Source: Telmatactis stephensoni
Lineage: Eukaryota > Cnidaria > Anthozoa > Actiniaria > Isophelliidae
Reading direction: 5' to 3'
Length of the DNA: 64,000 nucleotides
Assembly (NCBI GenBank): GCA_029948255.1
Contig: JALIZF010001453.1
Coordinates: 248,001-312,000, forward strand
Shown here in pieces: positions 22,077 through 34,413 of the stretch; position 1 is the stretch's first letter, and every line of letters starts with the position of its first letter. Both the position numbers and the translations under genes were made by a program. Under the pieces are notes generated by a model. The model did not search any database and had not been told where the DNA came from. It was given only the letters and a program-made list of their open reading frames with translations.

Positions 22077-22885
22077 AGTTTCTAGAATGTATCTATTTAC
22101 ACCACAGGGAGTCCGTGATACTTATCGTCAAACAAATCTTTAGGAAAGATATTGGAAGATTATCCAAATATGGAGTATTTTCTGCATAGCTGACGTCCTT
22201 TACAATAGAATTTTCGAAGGTTATTTTCTACTAATAATAAGTAAAGTGGCTAGGGTGTCTCTAGCGACAAACACCATTTTCAACATTTTGATGAAAAGCG
22301 CCTTACAACGATTACAATACGCTTTTACTGAAAGAACTTTATGTGACCGGAAATGATCGTGCACAACACATTTTCGGGCCCGGTGCAATACATGTTAGTA
22401 CACAAAATATCTGTTTTGATCGACGCTATAGGGCCTATTCAAGAGCGATCCACTTACGTAAAGAACTGAAAACATGGTGTGTTGCATGACAGTGGGAAAG
22501 TGGATCGACGTCTAGTCGACAGCCTGGTTCACTGGGCATCTCTTTGCTCAAACCAAAAGACGTCCAGCCTTTCCCGGAAAACTCTTCACAATGTCACTAT
22601 ATTCGAGACAAACGTTTCTGTCATCTCTGAAAATGTAAAAACTTTTGATATCAAGCTTTACGATGCGTTTTCCATTGAATTAGAGTTTCCTGCCTTGACA
22701 TTTATGATTACTACTTATTATTACTTGTTACTGGCTGCGCCAGTTTGCTTGCTTCATGTAAATTTCACCTACTACTTACGTGCTACACAAAAACGTCGTC
22801 GCCGAAATTAAAGTTAATCGTTCGAGAATCAAGTTGGCTTAGTTTGTTAGTGCGCAATGTCCTGAGCAAGATTTCCAGATTCCAA
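22077..22885. other. Intron sequence, nothing recognised
   Basis: The open frame 22479-22811 lacks motifs and is not bounded by convincing splice sites. Confidence 0.35.
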
Positions 22886-23366
22886 TAGACCATTTCATGG
22901 TTCTTGTCGTTCAATCTCAGCCTCGACAGCATGTAGTACTACAAAAGCCCGTGGAATTTTAAAGTGTTTCGATTGTTTAATGTGTGCATTCCTTACATTA
23001 CCATGGGCTGTAGTCAATTTCTAAAGAATATATACACCTATTTCAATAAACGTTGTCGGCAAAAGCCTACGCGACTCACCCAAAAGGGAGTATGGATAGA
23101 AATTACTAGAGCTATAAAACCACACAGATATCCACATCATAATTCAACTTCAGCTTGCCATGACCTAATACATCAAAGAACTTCATTTGCTGATGCTAAA
23201 ACCAAGACCGCAATGCGAAAAAGAGAATAACATTTTGCAACTACGTACCCATACTCCCTTTCGGTCTAGTCACGTAGACTTGAGACCTCTCATACGACAA
23301 CTTTTTTTGAAATAGGTATGTATTTTACACTGTCGAGGCAGAGGTTGAAAACCGTGAAATGGTCTA
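22886..23366. mobile_element. Fold-back element
   Basis: ATAGACCATTTCATGGTTCT with TCAGCCTCGACA pairs with TGTCGAGGCAGAGG and ACCGTGAAATGGTCTAT. An inner pair (ACTCACCCAAAAGGGAGTAT / ATACTCCCTTTCGGTC) supports it. Confidence 0.65.
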
Positions 23367-23755
23367 TTCACAGTAACCTCACATCCTTATTTCGACTTCT
23401 TTCCGTTTCGTATAGCTTTACTTAGCATTAAATATCCTTAAAACGGCCACTAATGGGGGAGGGGGGATTGCGCACCGTCGGCCTCAAGTTTATCGGTCGA
23501 AACCTTAAACCGACGATGGTGCGAGCAAATACCAATGCATCAAGCGGATTGTTATTGTTCTGCGGGCTCGATTATATAAGTCATGTTATAAGCAAGTTAT
23601 TTGAGATACGCAGACAAAAGTAGTGCCATCTTAATCCGTGCCGAACTAAAACGACCAATGTGTTGCTATCGTATGAGTTATAGTTGTGCGCGTGTGATAA
23701 ACGTGAGTCAAGTTGTAATGAAGAAGCACCAAACGATGTGTTTTTGTTTAAACAG

Positions 23756-23871
23756 CAGAGAGTGAAGAGAACAAGGAAGGAAAGGAAAACCAACCAAGTC
23801 ATCCTTCTTCAGCCCAGTCTTCTGGTAAGGCGATGCCTCATGAAGAGGATAACTCTGAGACTAAGCTGTGA
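23756..23871 (+). CDS. Terminal cytoplasmic exon of the Ig-SEA receptor
   Basis: The acceptor TTTAAACAG accepts phase 1 and restores the frame from 16841 (or 17660). The peptide reads AESEENKEGKENQPSHPSS, then AQSSGKAMPHEEDNSETKL and a stop. It is acidic and Ser-rich, in keeping with a signalling tail. The codon spanning the junction (G plus CA) is valid for both possible donors. This is the best candidate for the end of the protein. AATAAA signals occur downstream, e.g. near 23985 and 24288. Confidence 0.6.
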
Positions 23872-25292
23872 GTTCACTGGTGTCGACAAAGAGGTTCCAG
23901 TGGTATTACTCGGTTGTTGATTTTCTTGTAGTACGGCATGAACTGTAGCAATACAAACTAAAACACCATGGACATGACTTAACAATAAATATAAAATGTA
24001 AATGTCTTGTTAAAAGTAAAACCAACACTAAACGCTATAAATTGCTATCTTAAGCTCATCCTTTAAAGAAAGCAACTGGTAAACCTTAAAGCGATAAAAC
24101 TACTATAAAATGTAACATTTTTGTACCATTAAAGGCATTAGCCTGTCAATCTAGCAGTAAAGGCTCTTACAAAAATACAAGACTTTTTAGAAGCTGTTGC
24201 TGTCGCTTATATCAGAAATTGGCAATGGAATTCTCGTTTGAGAATTTTTGAAATAGCAAAGGAACCATTTTTCTGAATCTCTTGTTCAATAAAGATTTCT
24301 AATATATGGAGACTTTTATTGTATGAAAAGATGTTTATATAGGGTGTTTGTAATATGTCTACATAAGTTTCTTCAATTTTCCATAAATAGCCTATTTTTA
24401 GAGTCTACATATTGTGGAAACTAAAATTATCATCATAGTATTTGTAACAAATTGAACCATAAAAATATTTACAGCTTAAAATGAGTAAAATCTTTGGGTT
24501 ACATGAACTAGTACAATTTTACAAATTTAAAAGAAAGTATAAACTGTGTTTATAAACCACATTTTGACCGCCAGTAAAATAAAACATAACATCCAATTGA
24601 GTTCAGTTCGATAGTGAACAGATATAAGCTTACTTTTTGTTGTTATTTTAGGTGTTATTAGTGTGTAGAGAGCTGTTGTATTTATAGCAAGGTAAATGCT
24701 TTAATTAACCAGTAAGCGACCTGTACTTGCTCATATGGTTAAATTGCACCGCAATTATTTGACGTACAATGCTTGTAAACAGACCATTTTTCGTGTTCAC
24801 TTGCATGGCTGTCTTCTTTTGTTGACGTAACTTTTGCTGTCATCGTCGTCGTAACATTTGTTGTTGTTGTTGTTGTTATTATTGTTGTTGTTGTTGTTGT
24901 TGCGGTTGCTGTTCCATTTAGGGTACAGTACCATTGATTTAATTTAAATAGTTTCGTACAATGAAATGATAAGACGAGTTCAGTTAACCGGCGTTCTTTG
25001 ATCCCTTGCAGTACAGTGTGAGTGTGAAAACACTTAAGATGGTATGATAACCAAAAAAATGTCAATTTTGAGGAAAATTCTTAGCCATTTTATTTTTCAT
25101 ATAATATTAACCTCCATAAGACAAATCATTTGCTACTATTTTTAACGGTTATTTTTGCTGTGGAAACGAAGCCACGCCCAAAAAGCATCATTTTAGGACT
25201 CTTACTCTAGCAGCTCTAGCTCTATATCTATAATTGCTATGTAATACAAATTAAGTAAATTTATTAAAAATGGATTAACCTATGCAATGAAC
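23872..25292. other. Probable 3' untranslated and intergenic sequence
   Basis: AT-rich sequence with several AATAAA-type signals and a (TTG)n run at 24856-24903, without gene features. The minus-strand frame 24739-25065 is the TTG run read as threonines. Confidence 0.4.
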
Positions 25293-25301
25293 CAAAAACA
25301 G

Positions 25302-25416
25302 TAGTCTCCTTTGCAGCCTTTTTTGTGTCGTCACGCAAGGCTTAAACTCCCCAAAGAACTCTTTGGGGAGTTTAAGCCTTGCGTGACGACACAAAAAAAG
25401 GCTGCAAAGGAGACTA
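25302..25416. mobile_element. Near-perfect palindromic MITE with 9-bp target duplication
   Basis: Arms of about 55 bp (TAGTCTCCTTTGCAGCC outward) are complementary around a tiny centre (CCCCAAAGAACTCTTTGGGG). CAAAAACAG is present directly outside both ends (25293-25301 and 25417-25425). Confidence 0.8.
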
Positions 25417-25425
25417 CAAAAACAG

Positions 25426-26920
25426 GTGTTTGGCTAAAATATTCTTGAGTTAAACAATTAAACAATCAAAAAGGTGATAATTTTAGGCAGTGTCCTTAGT
25501 TACAAAGCCTTGATATAACTTAACAATGTAAAATTCTTTTTTTTTTATTTATTTTTTTTTTTGAGGTTCATTGCACTTAGATACTATCACTCAGTATTCC
25601 TGCCAAATTTCATGCTATAATATTAAAGACACACAAAGTAGTGGGTGTTATGCCAATGGCAACCACCAGCCATCGGTTTTCAGAAAATCGTGGATTATTG
25701 GATAAAAATATTTTTTTCAAGAATCACAACTAATCTACTTTAAAAAAACAGATAAATCAACTGATGAATCAACTGGAAAAAGTTTTTTCACAATTCTCTT
25801 CAAAATTGACATTTTTGGGGGCATCATACCACCTTAACAAAAAAGAAGCTTTCAACACTTGAGGAGTGAGGGGGAGGGGGGGGGACTATTGTTTTGTCCC
25901 TACACTAGGAGTTACGGCAGTAATACATTCTGAATACAAACACTTGTGCTGAGTGTACATGTATGCAGGATGGTTTCGTAGGCAGAAACAATGGTTTTCA
26001 TCGAGATATTTTCTATACCACGCCTTTTTAGTCTGTCAGTATGTATGTTGTTATAAAATGTTGAGTGAAAATCGATGTTATGTTGTGGTAATTACATGTT
26101 TGTAAGCTTTCAAGTGCACCATGCCACACCATCTTCTTGCTGTTCTCTAAGGTTCAACACATTTGTGTCATACTAATCAGTGGTTCTCTTTATCCAGTTG
26201 ACTCACTACCCACAAGAGATAGAAACGACACGACAATGACAACAGTGAGCCTCTAATGCTAATCATCTAACTTATCACGTGACAGGCCATCGTAGACTAA
26301 CAAGGTGACACTATACATAGATATAGAGCAATATAATGACGCTACTTATGATAATATAGCAATCACGTATACACTGCTTACTTAGTGTTAATTATGATAA
26401 ACGATAATTATGACGTGTACACATCCTTAGAACCCAGGGCTATTGTGCTGTCGCTCGATTCTCGTTCCTAGGGAAAATACCGCTGAATACGTTTTTCAAG
26501 TCTTCTCTCACTTGTGATTGGTGGACTTGATTAGGTCGACCAATCAGCATCCAGTATGTATAGACAAATTATCATAACCTTTACAATGCCGTCATGAATG
26601 AATTATGGAAGAAATCATAATGGACAACGTTTCTAGAGGTATTTTTCTGGGAGAAAGAAACGACCGACTAATACCATTTGGTTGCCAGGATGGACGTGTA
26701 CACTGTTTAATATAAAGATAATACTTTATAGACAATAGTTTTTATACATTAATAGTTTTCTACGAGCAAAGCAAGACACATGTATGTTTCTATATCAGAA
26801 ACTCTAAACCCAATTACAAGTGAAAATAATAATTCTTCTTCGTGAATCACTTTAAATACACAATAGCATTCACTAAATCAATAAAAAATTATTTAATAAA
26901 CACAATGCAATTTAATAAAT
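25426..26920. other. Intergenic, no gene seen
   Basis: T-rich and G-rich runs (25538-25562, 25865-25884) but no supported coding, RNA or repeat structure. Confidence 0.4.
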
Positions 26921-26927
26921 ACCGACA

Positions 26928-27165
26928 TGTTACAAATTGTACATGTTATTTCAATTCAGTAAAATCAATGTTACAAAGTATGTTATTCGTTTCACTACAA
27001 TTCAATAATACAAAGTATGTTATTCAATTCTGTTCGTTGCAAAGTTACAAAGTATGTTATTCAATTCTGTTCAATTCCAAGTTATTCAATTCAGTAGAAT
27101 TCACTGTTACGAATTATGTTATTCAATTCTTTACAATTAATTGTTACAATGTATGTTATCAATGA
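26928..27165. repeat. Degenerate minisatellite
   Basis: Repeated blocks of TGTTATTCAATTC alternating with TTACAAAGTATG occur about seven times with variation. The open frame across the region (Cys/Asn/Tyr-rich) is only this repeat. Confidence 0.65.
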
Positions 27166-28125
27166 TGCTGTTATAAACAGTTATTATAAAGTGCTGTTTT
27201 AGTAAACCTTGTCGATTAAAAAAGTGTTTCAATGCTAATATAATAGCAACAATGTTTATTAAACAGTACTTACCTTTCAAGGGGAGGCACAGTTCTGCTA
27301 AACACACAGCAGACCAAAAATGCATTTCTAGAATTATTTTCAATCACAATATAGAATTTATATAAGTACATGCCGTTTTAAATTTATCTATTACACTATA
27401 CATTCGATTTAGAAATGTACAGTTTACAATTTGTTTGATAGGCACAATTACAAAGTGTTACACTGTATCATAGCAAGTGACGTAACATTGAACATCAGAC
27501 AATATCACGTGACCATACCATTTGTTCTTACTTTTATTATTGGTAAACTAAAAGGCACTTTTGGTTTGAGTTTAAAAAAATCTTAGTTGACTTGCCACAA
27601 TGACGACCTCGTTTGTGGACATTTGCTTATTTATTTTATGCAACAAAACCAGCAAAAGTGCCTGTAACACTAGATAAAGTTGTTTTTATGATAGCTACAT
27701 CAGAATTATGTTATTAATGTTTAGCAATTTTGAACGTTTGAGGAATTTCAGGTTTTATGTTTTGTTTTTGTTTTTGTTGTTTGGTTGGTTACTTTCTTAT
27801 CTTGTTGAGTGTAACAACAACAAATGACACATTTAGCACATATTTGTACTATTTATAGTTTTTGTACTAGTAGAGTGAATTCAATAAAGACACGAAACAC
27901 ATAGTACAAACTAGCACAAATTAAAGAGTGAAAAACAAAGAATTTAGTGGTGTTTCATACTTATATTGATTGCACTCTACGCTCCACTGTTTCATGTACA
28001 TGGATGCATTGTTACTGCATCCACTTCAAACCAGCTTGGCTATAACATCGCCATATCTAATATTTACTCATGGACTATCTCTACCTGTCCTATAAGACCA
28101 GCTTTTTGACTTTAAAATACCATAG
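27166..28125. other. Intergenic, no gene seen
   Basis: AT-rich sequence with TTTTTG repeats near 27760-27780; no exon or RNA gene could be supported. Confidence 0.35.
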
Positions 28126-28318
28126 ACCCTTTGCGTAAAGCTACATATAATATGTAGATACCAGTAGAAGAGGCTTTGTCAGCTTTGTCTGGAGGGTTCG
28201 CCTCGCTTCGGCTCAGTAAAAGAAAATCACCTTATCATGCCATTGTTTGGCTGCATCATAGCGAGGCGAGAACCGTATCTGCATATAATTAGCAGTATTG
28301 CGCAAAAGGTCTGTGGCA
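28126..28318. mobile_element. Fold-back MITE
   Basis: Left end CATAGACCCTTTGCGTAAAG and right end TTGCGCAAAAGGTCTGTGG are imperfect inverted copies; an inner GCTTCGGC hairpin lies near 28197-28215. Confidence 0.5.
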
Positions 28319-29516
28319 CTCTCGTAAGGGCTTAGATAAGTTGAGACTCGTGTCGCGCCTTACAAACACCGAGCAGAGGGGTTCCTTTTTGACCTTCCCC
28401 TAGCAAGGGATGGCGACTAAAGAACCAATCTCTTAGTGGGAACGCCGACATAAGATGTTACCACTGGCAGTGTCACATTACTATCATAAGTCATTACCAA
28501 ATCTACCGAGAGAATATGAGATAAGAAAAAGACTCTCCGTACCCTATCATGAAACACACTTTGATGCTAACATTTGAATCACGATGAGATATTTCTAACT
28601 CGTTACATGTTCACGTGACCAACTAGCTAACTAACTAAGCGTCTTCGCTTTAAAGGAGAAGTCGAAAGCAAACTTGAAGTTCTTTTGTTTTACTTCATTA
28701 TTTTGACCCCAAGCGGACTACCAACTTTGGCTAAAATGATCTAACCAATCAGGTTCTTTTCCTAAACTATGTCGAGTTAAAAATAGAATCAAATGGTGGT
28801 TATGATGGTTACTCAACCTAATGCCGGGGGGTCCTTATCTTAACTCATGTTCTTTTTACTATATCCTTGTAGGTTCATCTAGAACTGTTTCGTTTGCCAG
28901 TATTAATGCGAAACTTGTAGATTAGTACTAATAACTTAATCGCCACACTATAATCAATATCAATAACCAAGTCCTGAAACATGAGGCAATTGTTCGTTCA
29001 ACACTTCAAATGTAACTTGCAAAAACCAAGAAAGGCAGAAGTTCATTGCGCTTTTCTTTGAAACAATTTTTTTTTGTTTATTCCAGCGCTATAAGCTGCC
29101 TCAAAGTGACGTTACTTTGCAAGTTGCTTCGAAAATTGCGCCATGTCATAGGGACCTGAACTTAATTAATCAATACTCAGTATCCACAGTAGTTTGTAGA
29201 ATAAGCAGTGCTTAATGTTGATATTATAAGTATTGTTGGGTTTCACCTGACGTCATTTCCAGTCTCATTGGAATTTTCATCAAGTGAAAGACAAATTTTT
29301 AATAGGATATTCTCTGGTTGAGAGCATGTGCTGGTCAAACACCATTTGAAGCAGATAATGAGATTCTTAATTCAGTTCTTTGAAACCCAGCAATTACTAT
29401 AACTTGGTAGGAGCGTATGGTCATAGATACAGCTCCTAAGACTGCATTAGTTATTAATGAATAAACGAAGATTCTAAGTATGTGTAGAAATAAATAAGGC
29501 TTGTAGATTTAAGGAG
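28319..29516. other. Intergenic, no gene seen
   Basis: Mixed sequence without a convincing ORF, splice-bounded exon or repeat. Confidence 0.35.
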
Positions 29517-29646
29517 TAGACCTTTCCCAAATTTGTAAGACTAACCACAAAACAATGGACCCGAGTCGAGGCTAGAGTAGTGTCAATCCAAGCCTCAATA
29601 CGAATCTATATCGAGGTCAATCATGCGAATTCAGACAAGGTCTATC
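29517..29646. mobile_element. MITE family AGACCTTTCC, copy 2
   Basis: TAGACCTTTCCCAAATT and the inverted GAATTCAGACAAGGTCTA bound a copy sharing CTAACCACAAAACAAT with 16286-16424; TA at both ends. Confidence 0.6.
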
Positions 29647-32041
29647 GTCACAGACGGTTTACTTAGTTTACTAGGGTGTCGATGTTCTTGCCGTCTGTTG
29701 ATTGCTTAACTAGACTGATCTACTTTAAAGAGTATCAAAGTTAATAGAATGAGGTGGTTATGAAACCCATCTACATTTATTGTTCTATCTTTTTGGTCAC
29801 TTATTTTAATCACAATCGTGCGCAAAAAAACATCCTTACATCTATCAGACAATGAAAACGTTTGGGTCTGATCATATTAAGCAAGCATAATAAATGAAGG
29901 TAAAAACAAAGAGTTCATGTCGGCACGGTCAAAGCCCTACTCAACTGACCTCCATGTTTGCTCCTTTGTCAGTCCTCTTGAAGTTTGCGAGTTTCATAGC
30001 CATTGCCATCTATTAACTTTGAAAATATAAACTAAAACCAGTACTCACTGAATAAATAGCAAAATACGCTGCTCTTTTTATTGTTTTCTTTATCGGATAC
30101 TCGGGTATCTACTGATTTTTGATTCGAAACAATTTCATTCATAAAAGTTTAATGTATATTACTGAAAAGAAGAGCGTATACTATGTATTCATATACTAAA
30201 CACCTATCTGACAAAACCAAAAGAAAAATAAAAAATTCACCCCCAAACTGTTGTCCGTTTTCTTTGTCAAAGATAAATGTCGCACATGCGCGTTTATGTG
30301 TTGTTTAATAAAAGAACTACACGCGTTTTATCACGCTAGTTCAAGTTCTCTTTGCTTTAAGCTTGGCAGATGGTCTTGTATCTTATCAATTTCTATACGC
30401 CTATTTACTCATTTTATCTAGAAATTGTTATGCGCGCGCATTTTACTACTGGTAAAATTACTACTGCGCTTCGATGATTGGTTAATATCATCGACTGCCA
30501 TCTATTCCCGCCATAACCCTAAATTAATGAGTCCTTAAGCCTTTAAGCACTTTGTAATTCTTTGTTCATTTCTGTGTTCCACGCCATAAAATTGTAGAAC
30601 TTAATTAACACTAATAGAATAGATTTCGTATGACTGTGAAAACGGCAACGCACGGTCACGGCACATTGGCAAAAATTTCGAACGTCTTTATAGACAACAC
30701 GGCACGGACACGGCACGGCGCAGTCTGTTTCACACTCATTCGAAATCTGTTCTTCATAAAGCAGAGCTCCCGCGCTTGCCGAACGGACCCCCGCGAGCGA
30801 TGCACCAAACTTAAACTAGACGCACAATGGTGCGTTTACTCGTGCCCAGCCCAAGGAATTGAGTCAGCTTGGGATACCTGTGGTCTTACATGCATGGTTT
30901 TTGGCAGCCATCAGTTTATTTGCTTGGTTGCCCATCCAATTTGTAATATTTTCAAATAATAATAAGGATCCCTATTGCAAAGGGGGCCAAAATTACCAAA
31001 ACTCGATATAGACAACATGTAAGAAAGCCGTTAAATTTTATTCGAATATTTCTATTGAAAATGCACTGCATGAAATGGGTTGTATAAGGCTGTATCATGA
31101 ATTCGTATACATATAGTTTACTGATAATACAAGGTGGTATAAGGGTTTTGGCATATCCTGGTTATATCAGGACCCGTATACAAAGGGAATCCTGATACTA
31201 TGAATAAGGAATTGTTATACATCGTATAATGATCTCTTAAACATTGAATCATGTACTTGACCAGTAGTAAACGAAATCGAAAGCTTTAAGCTTTGCTTAA
31301 CGTTGCGTAAAGGTCCGTAAAGATGTTGGAGAGAAGCTTTACTGATACTGCTTTACGCTATTGTATAAAGATGTCATAAAGATTACTTTTACTTCTGAGT
31401 AAAGGAGTAAGGTACAATCGCTTTTTTTCTTTGTGTAAAGTTGCACGTTCTACTTTAAGAAACTCAGGCATCTTTGAGACAAATCTGAACCTTGATGTAT
31501 AGATAGTCCAGACATCCAGATATCGAAAATCCTTTCAGAGGCAATGGCAATTTTCCTTTATTAGTTTTAAGACCAAAAATATTTTTAAAAAAATCCCCTA
31601 GACCACAGCGACGAAGGTACAATCCTCTCAACCTACAGTTGAAGTAGCGAACTTCTCTGCAAAGCGAGAGCTTGACCTTCTGCCTTCCTCGAATGTCGGG
31701 GCGCCTATTAAATATAGGTCTATTGAAACTCCGAGGAACTTTCGGTGCCTTCACTTGACTGCATGGGAGGTTACTACCAGGACCCAAAGCCTATAATTAC
31801 GTCGCCACGCATTGATAGTACCTATTCTTTCGTCAAGTGCAACCGGTCATCAATTTTCTCCTTCAATATTTAAGCTTGAAACGTCAATGCTTTTTATGGT
31901 TGTGGGACACTCTTAATGGTCATTCGCGCACGCTCAACAGTGAATTTGAAGGGTATTGTTTAAAGAAGTGTTCATCGTAACCAGGCCTTCCGTTCGGCAT
32001 TTTGTCAAACCACATGTTGTGAGCGGGTTATTCAAACACAG
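29647..32041. other. Gene-poor stretch
   Basis: Open frames 30630-30959 (+) and 31464-31787 (-) have no recognisable domain. The stretch 31060-31260 contains TATAAGG / CCTGATAC motifs that recur inverted at 33780-34150, perhaps the eroded ends of a 3-kb element. Confidence 0.3.
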
Positions 32042-32236
32042 TCTCGAGCAAAGTCTCGGCTACTGATCTTGAGATCAAGACTCTTTGTGATAACGTTGAC
32101 AACGACGATATGAAACTACATACGCAGCCAGTGTCCCAGGGTTATAAACATCTAGATGAGAACTTTTGCCAACACACTGCATCTGAAAGGAATAGCGATG
32201 TGGTCTCTCGACAACGAAAGGATCTTAACAATTCAG
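32042..32236 (+). CDS. Possible receptor tail exon with YKHL motif
   Basis: The exon lies between CAAACACAG and GTAATG, 65 codons, phase 1-1 as in the receptor gene upstream. It reads SSKVSATDLEIKTLCDNV, then QPVSQGYKHLDENFCQHT and a basic, Ser-rich end. GYKHLDE contains a YxxL motif. No domain is recognised. It could be a tail exon of a second Ig-type receptor on the same strand, with its transmembrane exon undetected. Codon use and lack of stops over 65 codons are modest support. Confidence 0.4.
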
Positions 32237-33078
32237 GTAATGTATCATTGGATTTAGAATGACTTGTATTTTAGATATTTCACTTGGCCAACTTCTCTGT
32301 AATCAAGGAAGCTAGACCTGGAATGATTGATTCAACGCCAGATATTTTCATCATTACGTGCTTCGACAACAAGAACACCAAATACCGCGTGCTAAATCAC
32401 GTATCTATAACATAGCCGTACACACAATATTTCTGTAACACAAAGTTAGGCCTCAAGGTTGTATACACAATCATTTCAACTTTCAACTGGAAAAGTTTAG
32501 ATCAAGTTAAAATTATAGTGTGCAAATTCATTTCCTTCGAATCGTAGGATCTTATTTCATGTTATTTAGGTGTTTGAAGTTAGCGCGCTTTTGTTATGAT
32601 GGCGGTCGTCGTTTAATTAGTCACGCATCTTTTGCACGCGGTAAATTAGTTCTTGTTAAAAATGTTTTTAAAACATTTCTTATTTCTTTTTGGTGAATTA
32701 TATACCTCGAAGTAAGTTATTTTGTTCGGCTGGAATCAGTTTAATTAAAAGTTAAAAGTAAAAAGTTTAGAAGTTAAAAATTAAAAGTAATTTTTGCGTG
32801 CTTTCTAAATCTTTTCATCAAACTCAGGTAGAAAGCAAAGTTGTTTAATCATCTTCGCTTATTTTATATTTTTTAGGTTAGGGTTGGGGTTAGAAGTCTT
32901 TACAATGCCTGCGGACTGCAATGAATTCAGGAATTCAGTTTTTTCAATTTAAGAACAAGCTGCGAAATATTTTATTAGTCGGCTGATTGTTTAATTGCAA
33001 GTGAAGTATATTAAAATTATGTTACCATAACGCAAATGCTAATCAATTACTTTGAAATTCAATGTTTTTAGGATAAAG

Positions 33079-33142
33079 TTTACAAGAAACATGTCAGCAG
33101 CACAGTGAGAGATGAAAGAAGTCATTATAATGGATTGCAAAG
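33079..33142 (+). CDS. Possible receptor tail exon with YNGL motif
   Basis: Accepting phase 1 at an AG at 33078, it reads VYKKHVSSTVRDERSHYNGLQ and leaves in phase 2 at a weaker donor (GTTTGA). HYNGLQ is a second YxxL motif after YKHL. The alternative acceptor seven bases upstream would hit a stop codon in the phase required. Confidence 0.35.
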
Positions 33143-33235
33143 GTTTGAAAAATGAATTTCTCTATACCTTTAATGCAAATACAACAGTTCTTTGAAACTT
33201 TCTCTTACACCGCGCGTTCATGATATTTCTTTCAG

Positions 33236-33287
33236 CATGTGTGGTTCTAACAAAGCAGTTGAAAGCCAAGAAATAAACGTACCGTAA
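33236..33287 (+). CDS. Possible terminal exon of the second tail
   Basis: The acceptor TTTCTTTCAG in phase 2 continues the frame as SMCGSNKAVESQEINVP and stop. A good donor (AAAACGTAAGT) just after the stop, and a further open exon-like stretch at 33395-33477 (ending KRHSTVEIET), leave room for an alternative end. Confidence 0.3.
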
Positions 33288-34413
33288 AACGTAAGTTTCA
33301 GTAAATCCACTGAAAAGAGAACTCTTTATATGGTCTCATTGACAGTGATTTACATGCTGTTTAGTAATACAGAGTTTATTTCTCTTTGTTATAGCGAATT
33401 AAGAAGACCGACATGGCGGATATGCAAGATAAAGAAGATCGAACTAAAAGACACTCCACTGTTGAGATTGAAACATAAATTTCAATGGAAGCCAGAGTAA
33501 CAATTCAGTGGAATACATACTTTTTGTTTATGAAATTTGTCGATTTCACGGAAATGATACAGTTGAAAAGTTTTTTCACTGGTTAATTTCGTTTAGTTAG
33601 GCTTTTAAAATCAGACATACATCCAGGTTTTGCTGTGTAAATTGTTGATTGCATAAGTAAGTCATGAATATTTACTACAAATAAAACTCCATATCATTAG
33701 TAACTAAAAGACTGAATGTGTATAGCTTTATCTGGAGAATTTTTTTGACAAATAAGGATCTTAATATGGGACAGGGTTCTGAAGGTTTTAAGTACTATAT
33801 GAACTGAGCAAAATCGTAATCCTGATATCACATATACAAGTCCTGAAACTACTTGAAATGATCGGATATAAGGCCCTGATACTATTCCAAAAGGACGTTG
33901 AATACGGGTTCTGATACGACATCCGTATATGCCATGTTACAGTCATTAAACTTGTCATTTAATGGTTGTATTAGAACGTATAATGATGCCTGATACATTG
34001 ACACCTGATCATTGTACACAAGGCGGCCAATCATGAAAATATACGGGTTCATTATACCACCATTGTACAGCCTTATACTATCAGTAAACTAATCGTTTAA
34101 GGGTGAAATAAGACTAGTTTAAGGGCACTTATACAAGCCTTTTTGTGCAGTGATGTTGTATTGAAAAACCCCACACATTCTCTTATAGTTTACTGACACA
34201 GAGCTTGGGTTACCTGTGATTATTCGTTTCAAAGAGTAAGCTTAAAAATCAAATCGAACATGGAAGTATAATTCAACTGCCTCGAATTAAGAAAGTTTTG
34301 TCAGTAACATGAAAATGCCAGTCATCTAAAAATTCCAAAAGTCTAAACAACAGAGGGATATAAATATATGTCTCAAACCAGCTTAGTCATGTTTGAGAAT
34401 GCGAGATTTGCAA

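Larger units (their letters stand above)
2284..23871 (+). other. Gene-level model: Ig-SEA transmembrane receptor with ITIM-like tail
   Basis: Exons join in phase as follows: Ig1 2284-2538, Ig2 2798-3040, Ig3 6210-6446, SEA 11658-11716 plus 12266-12402, stalk/TM 13936-14136, tail 14934-14973, 15457-15583, 16607-16841, optional Ig-like 17280-17660, and last exon 23756-23871. The phases at successive junctions agree (1-1, 1-1, 1-1, 0-2, 2-1, 1-1, 1-2, 2-0, 0-1, 1-1, 1-stop) except upstream of the SEA module, where one exon seems to be missing. Domain order and ITIM-like motifs resemble inhibitory or adhesion Ig receptors of animals. Function in self/non-self recognition is possible but not shown. 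Signal peptide exon not found, so the gene may start upstream of the window or in an unrecognised small exon. Confidence 0.6.

Noticed and set aside
2284..23871. Naming the receptor as a known allorecognition gene (Alr1/Alr2)
   Set aside because: Ig domains and tyrosine motifs fit, but a SEA module is not part of the Alr proteins I know and no sequence comparison could be run.
26928..27165. Possible CRISPR-like or regulatory array
   Set aside because: Units are degenerate and adjacent without unique spacers, and the genome is eukaryotic; an ordinary minisatellite.
30630..30959. 109-codon open frame
   Set aside because: No domain, no splice or promoter evidence, composition like surrounding non-coding DNA.
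31060..34150. A 3-kb transposon with long terminal inverted repeats
   Set aside because: TATAAGG and CCTGATAC motifs recur in inverted order at both ends, but alignment is too loose and no target duplication is visible; mentioned only as a possibility.
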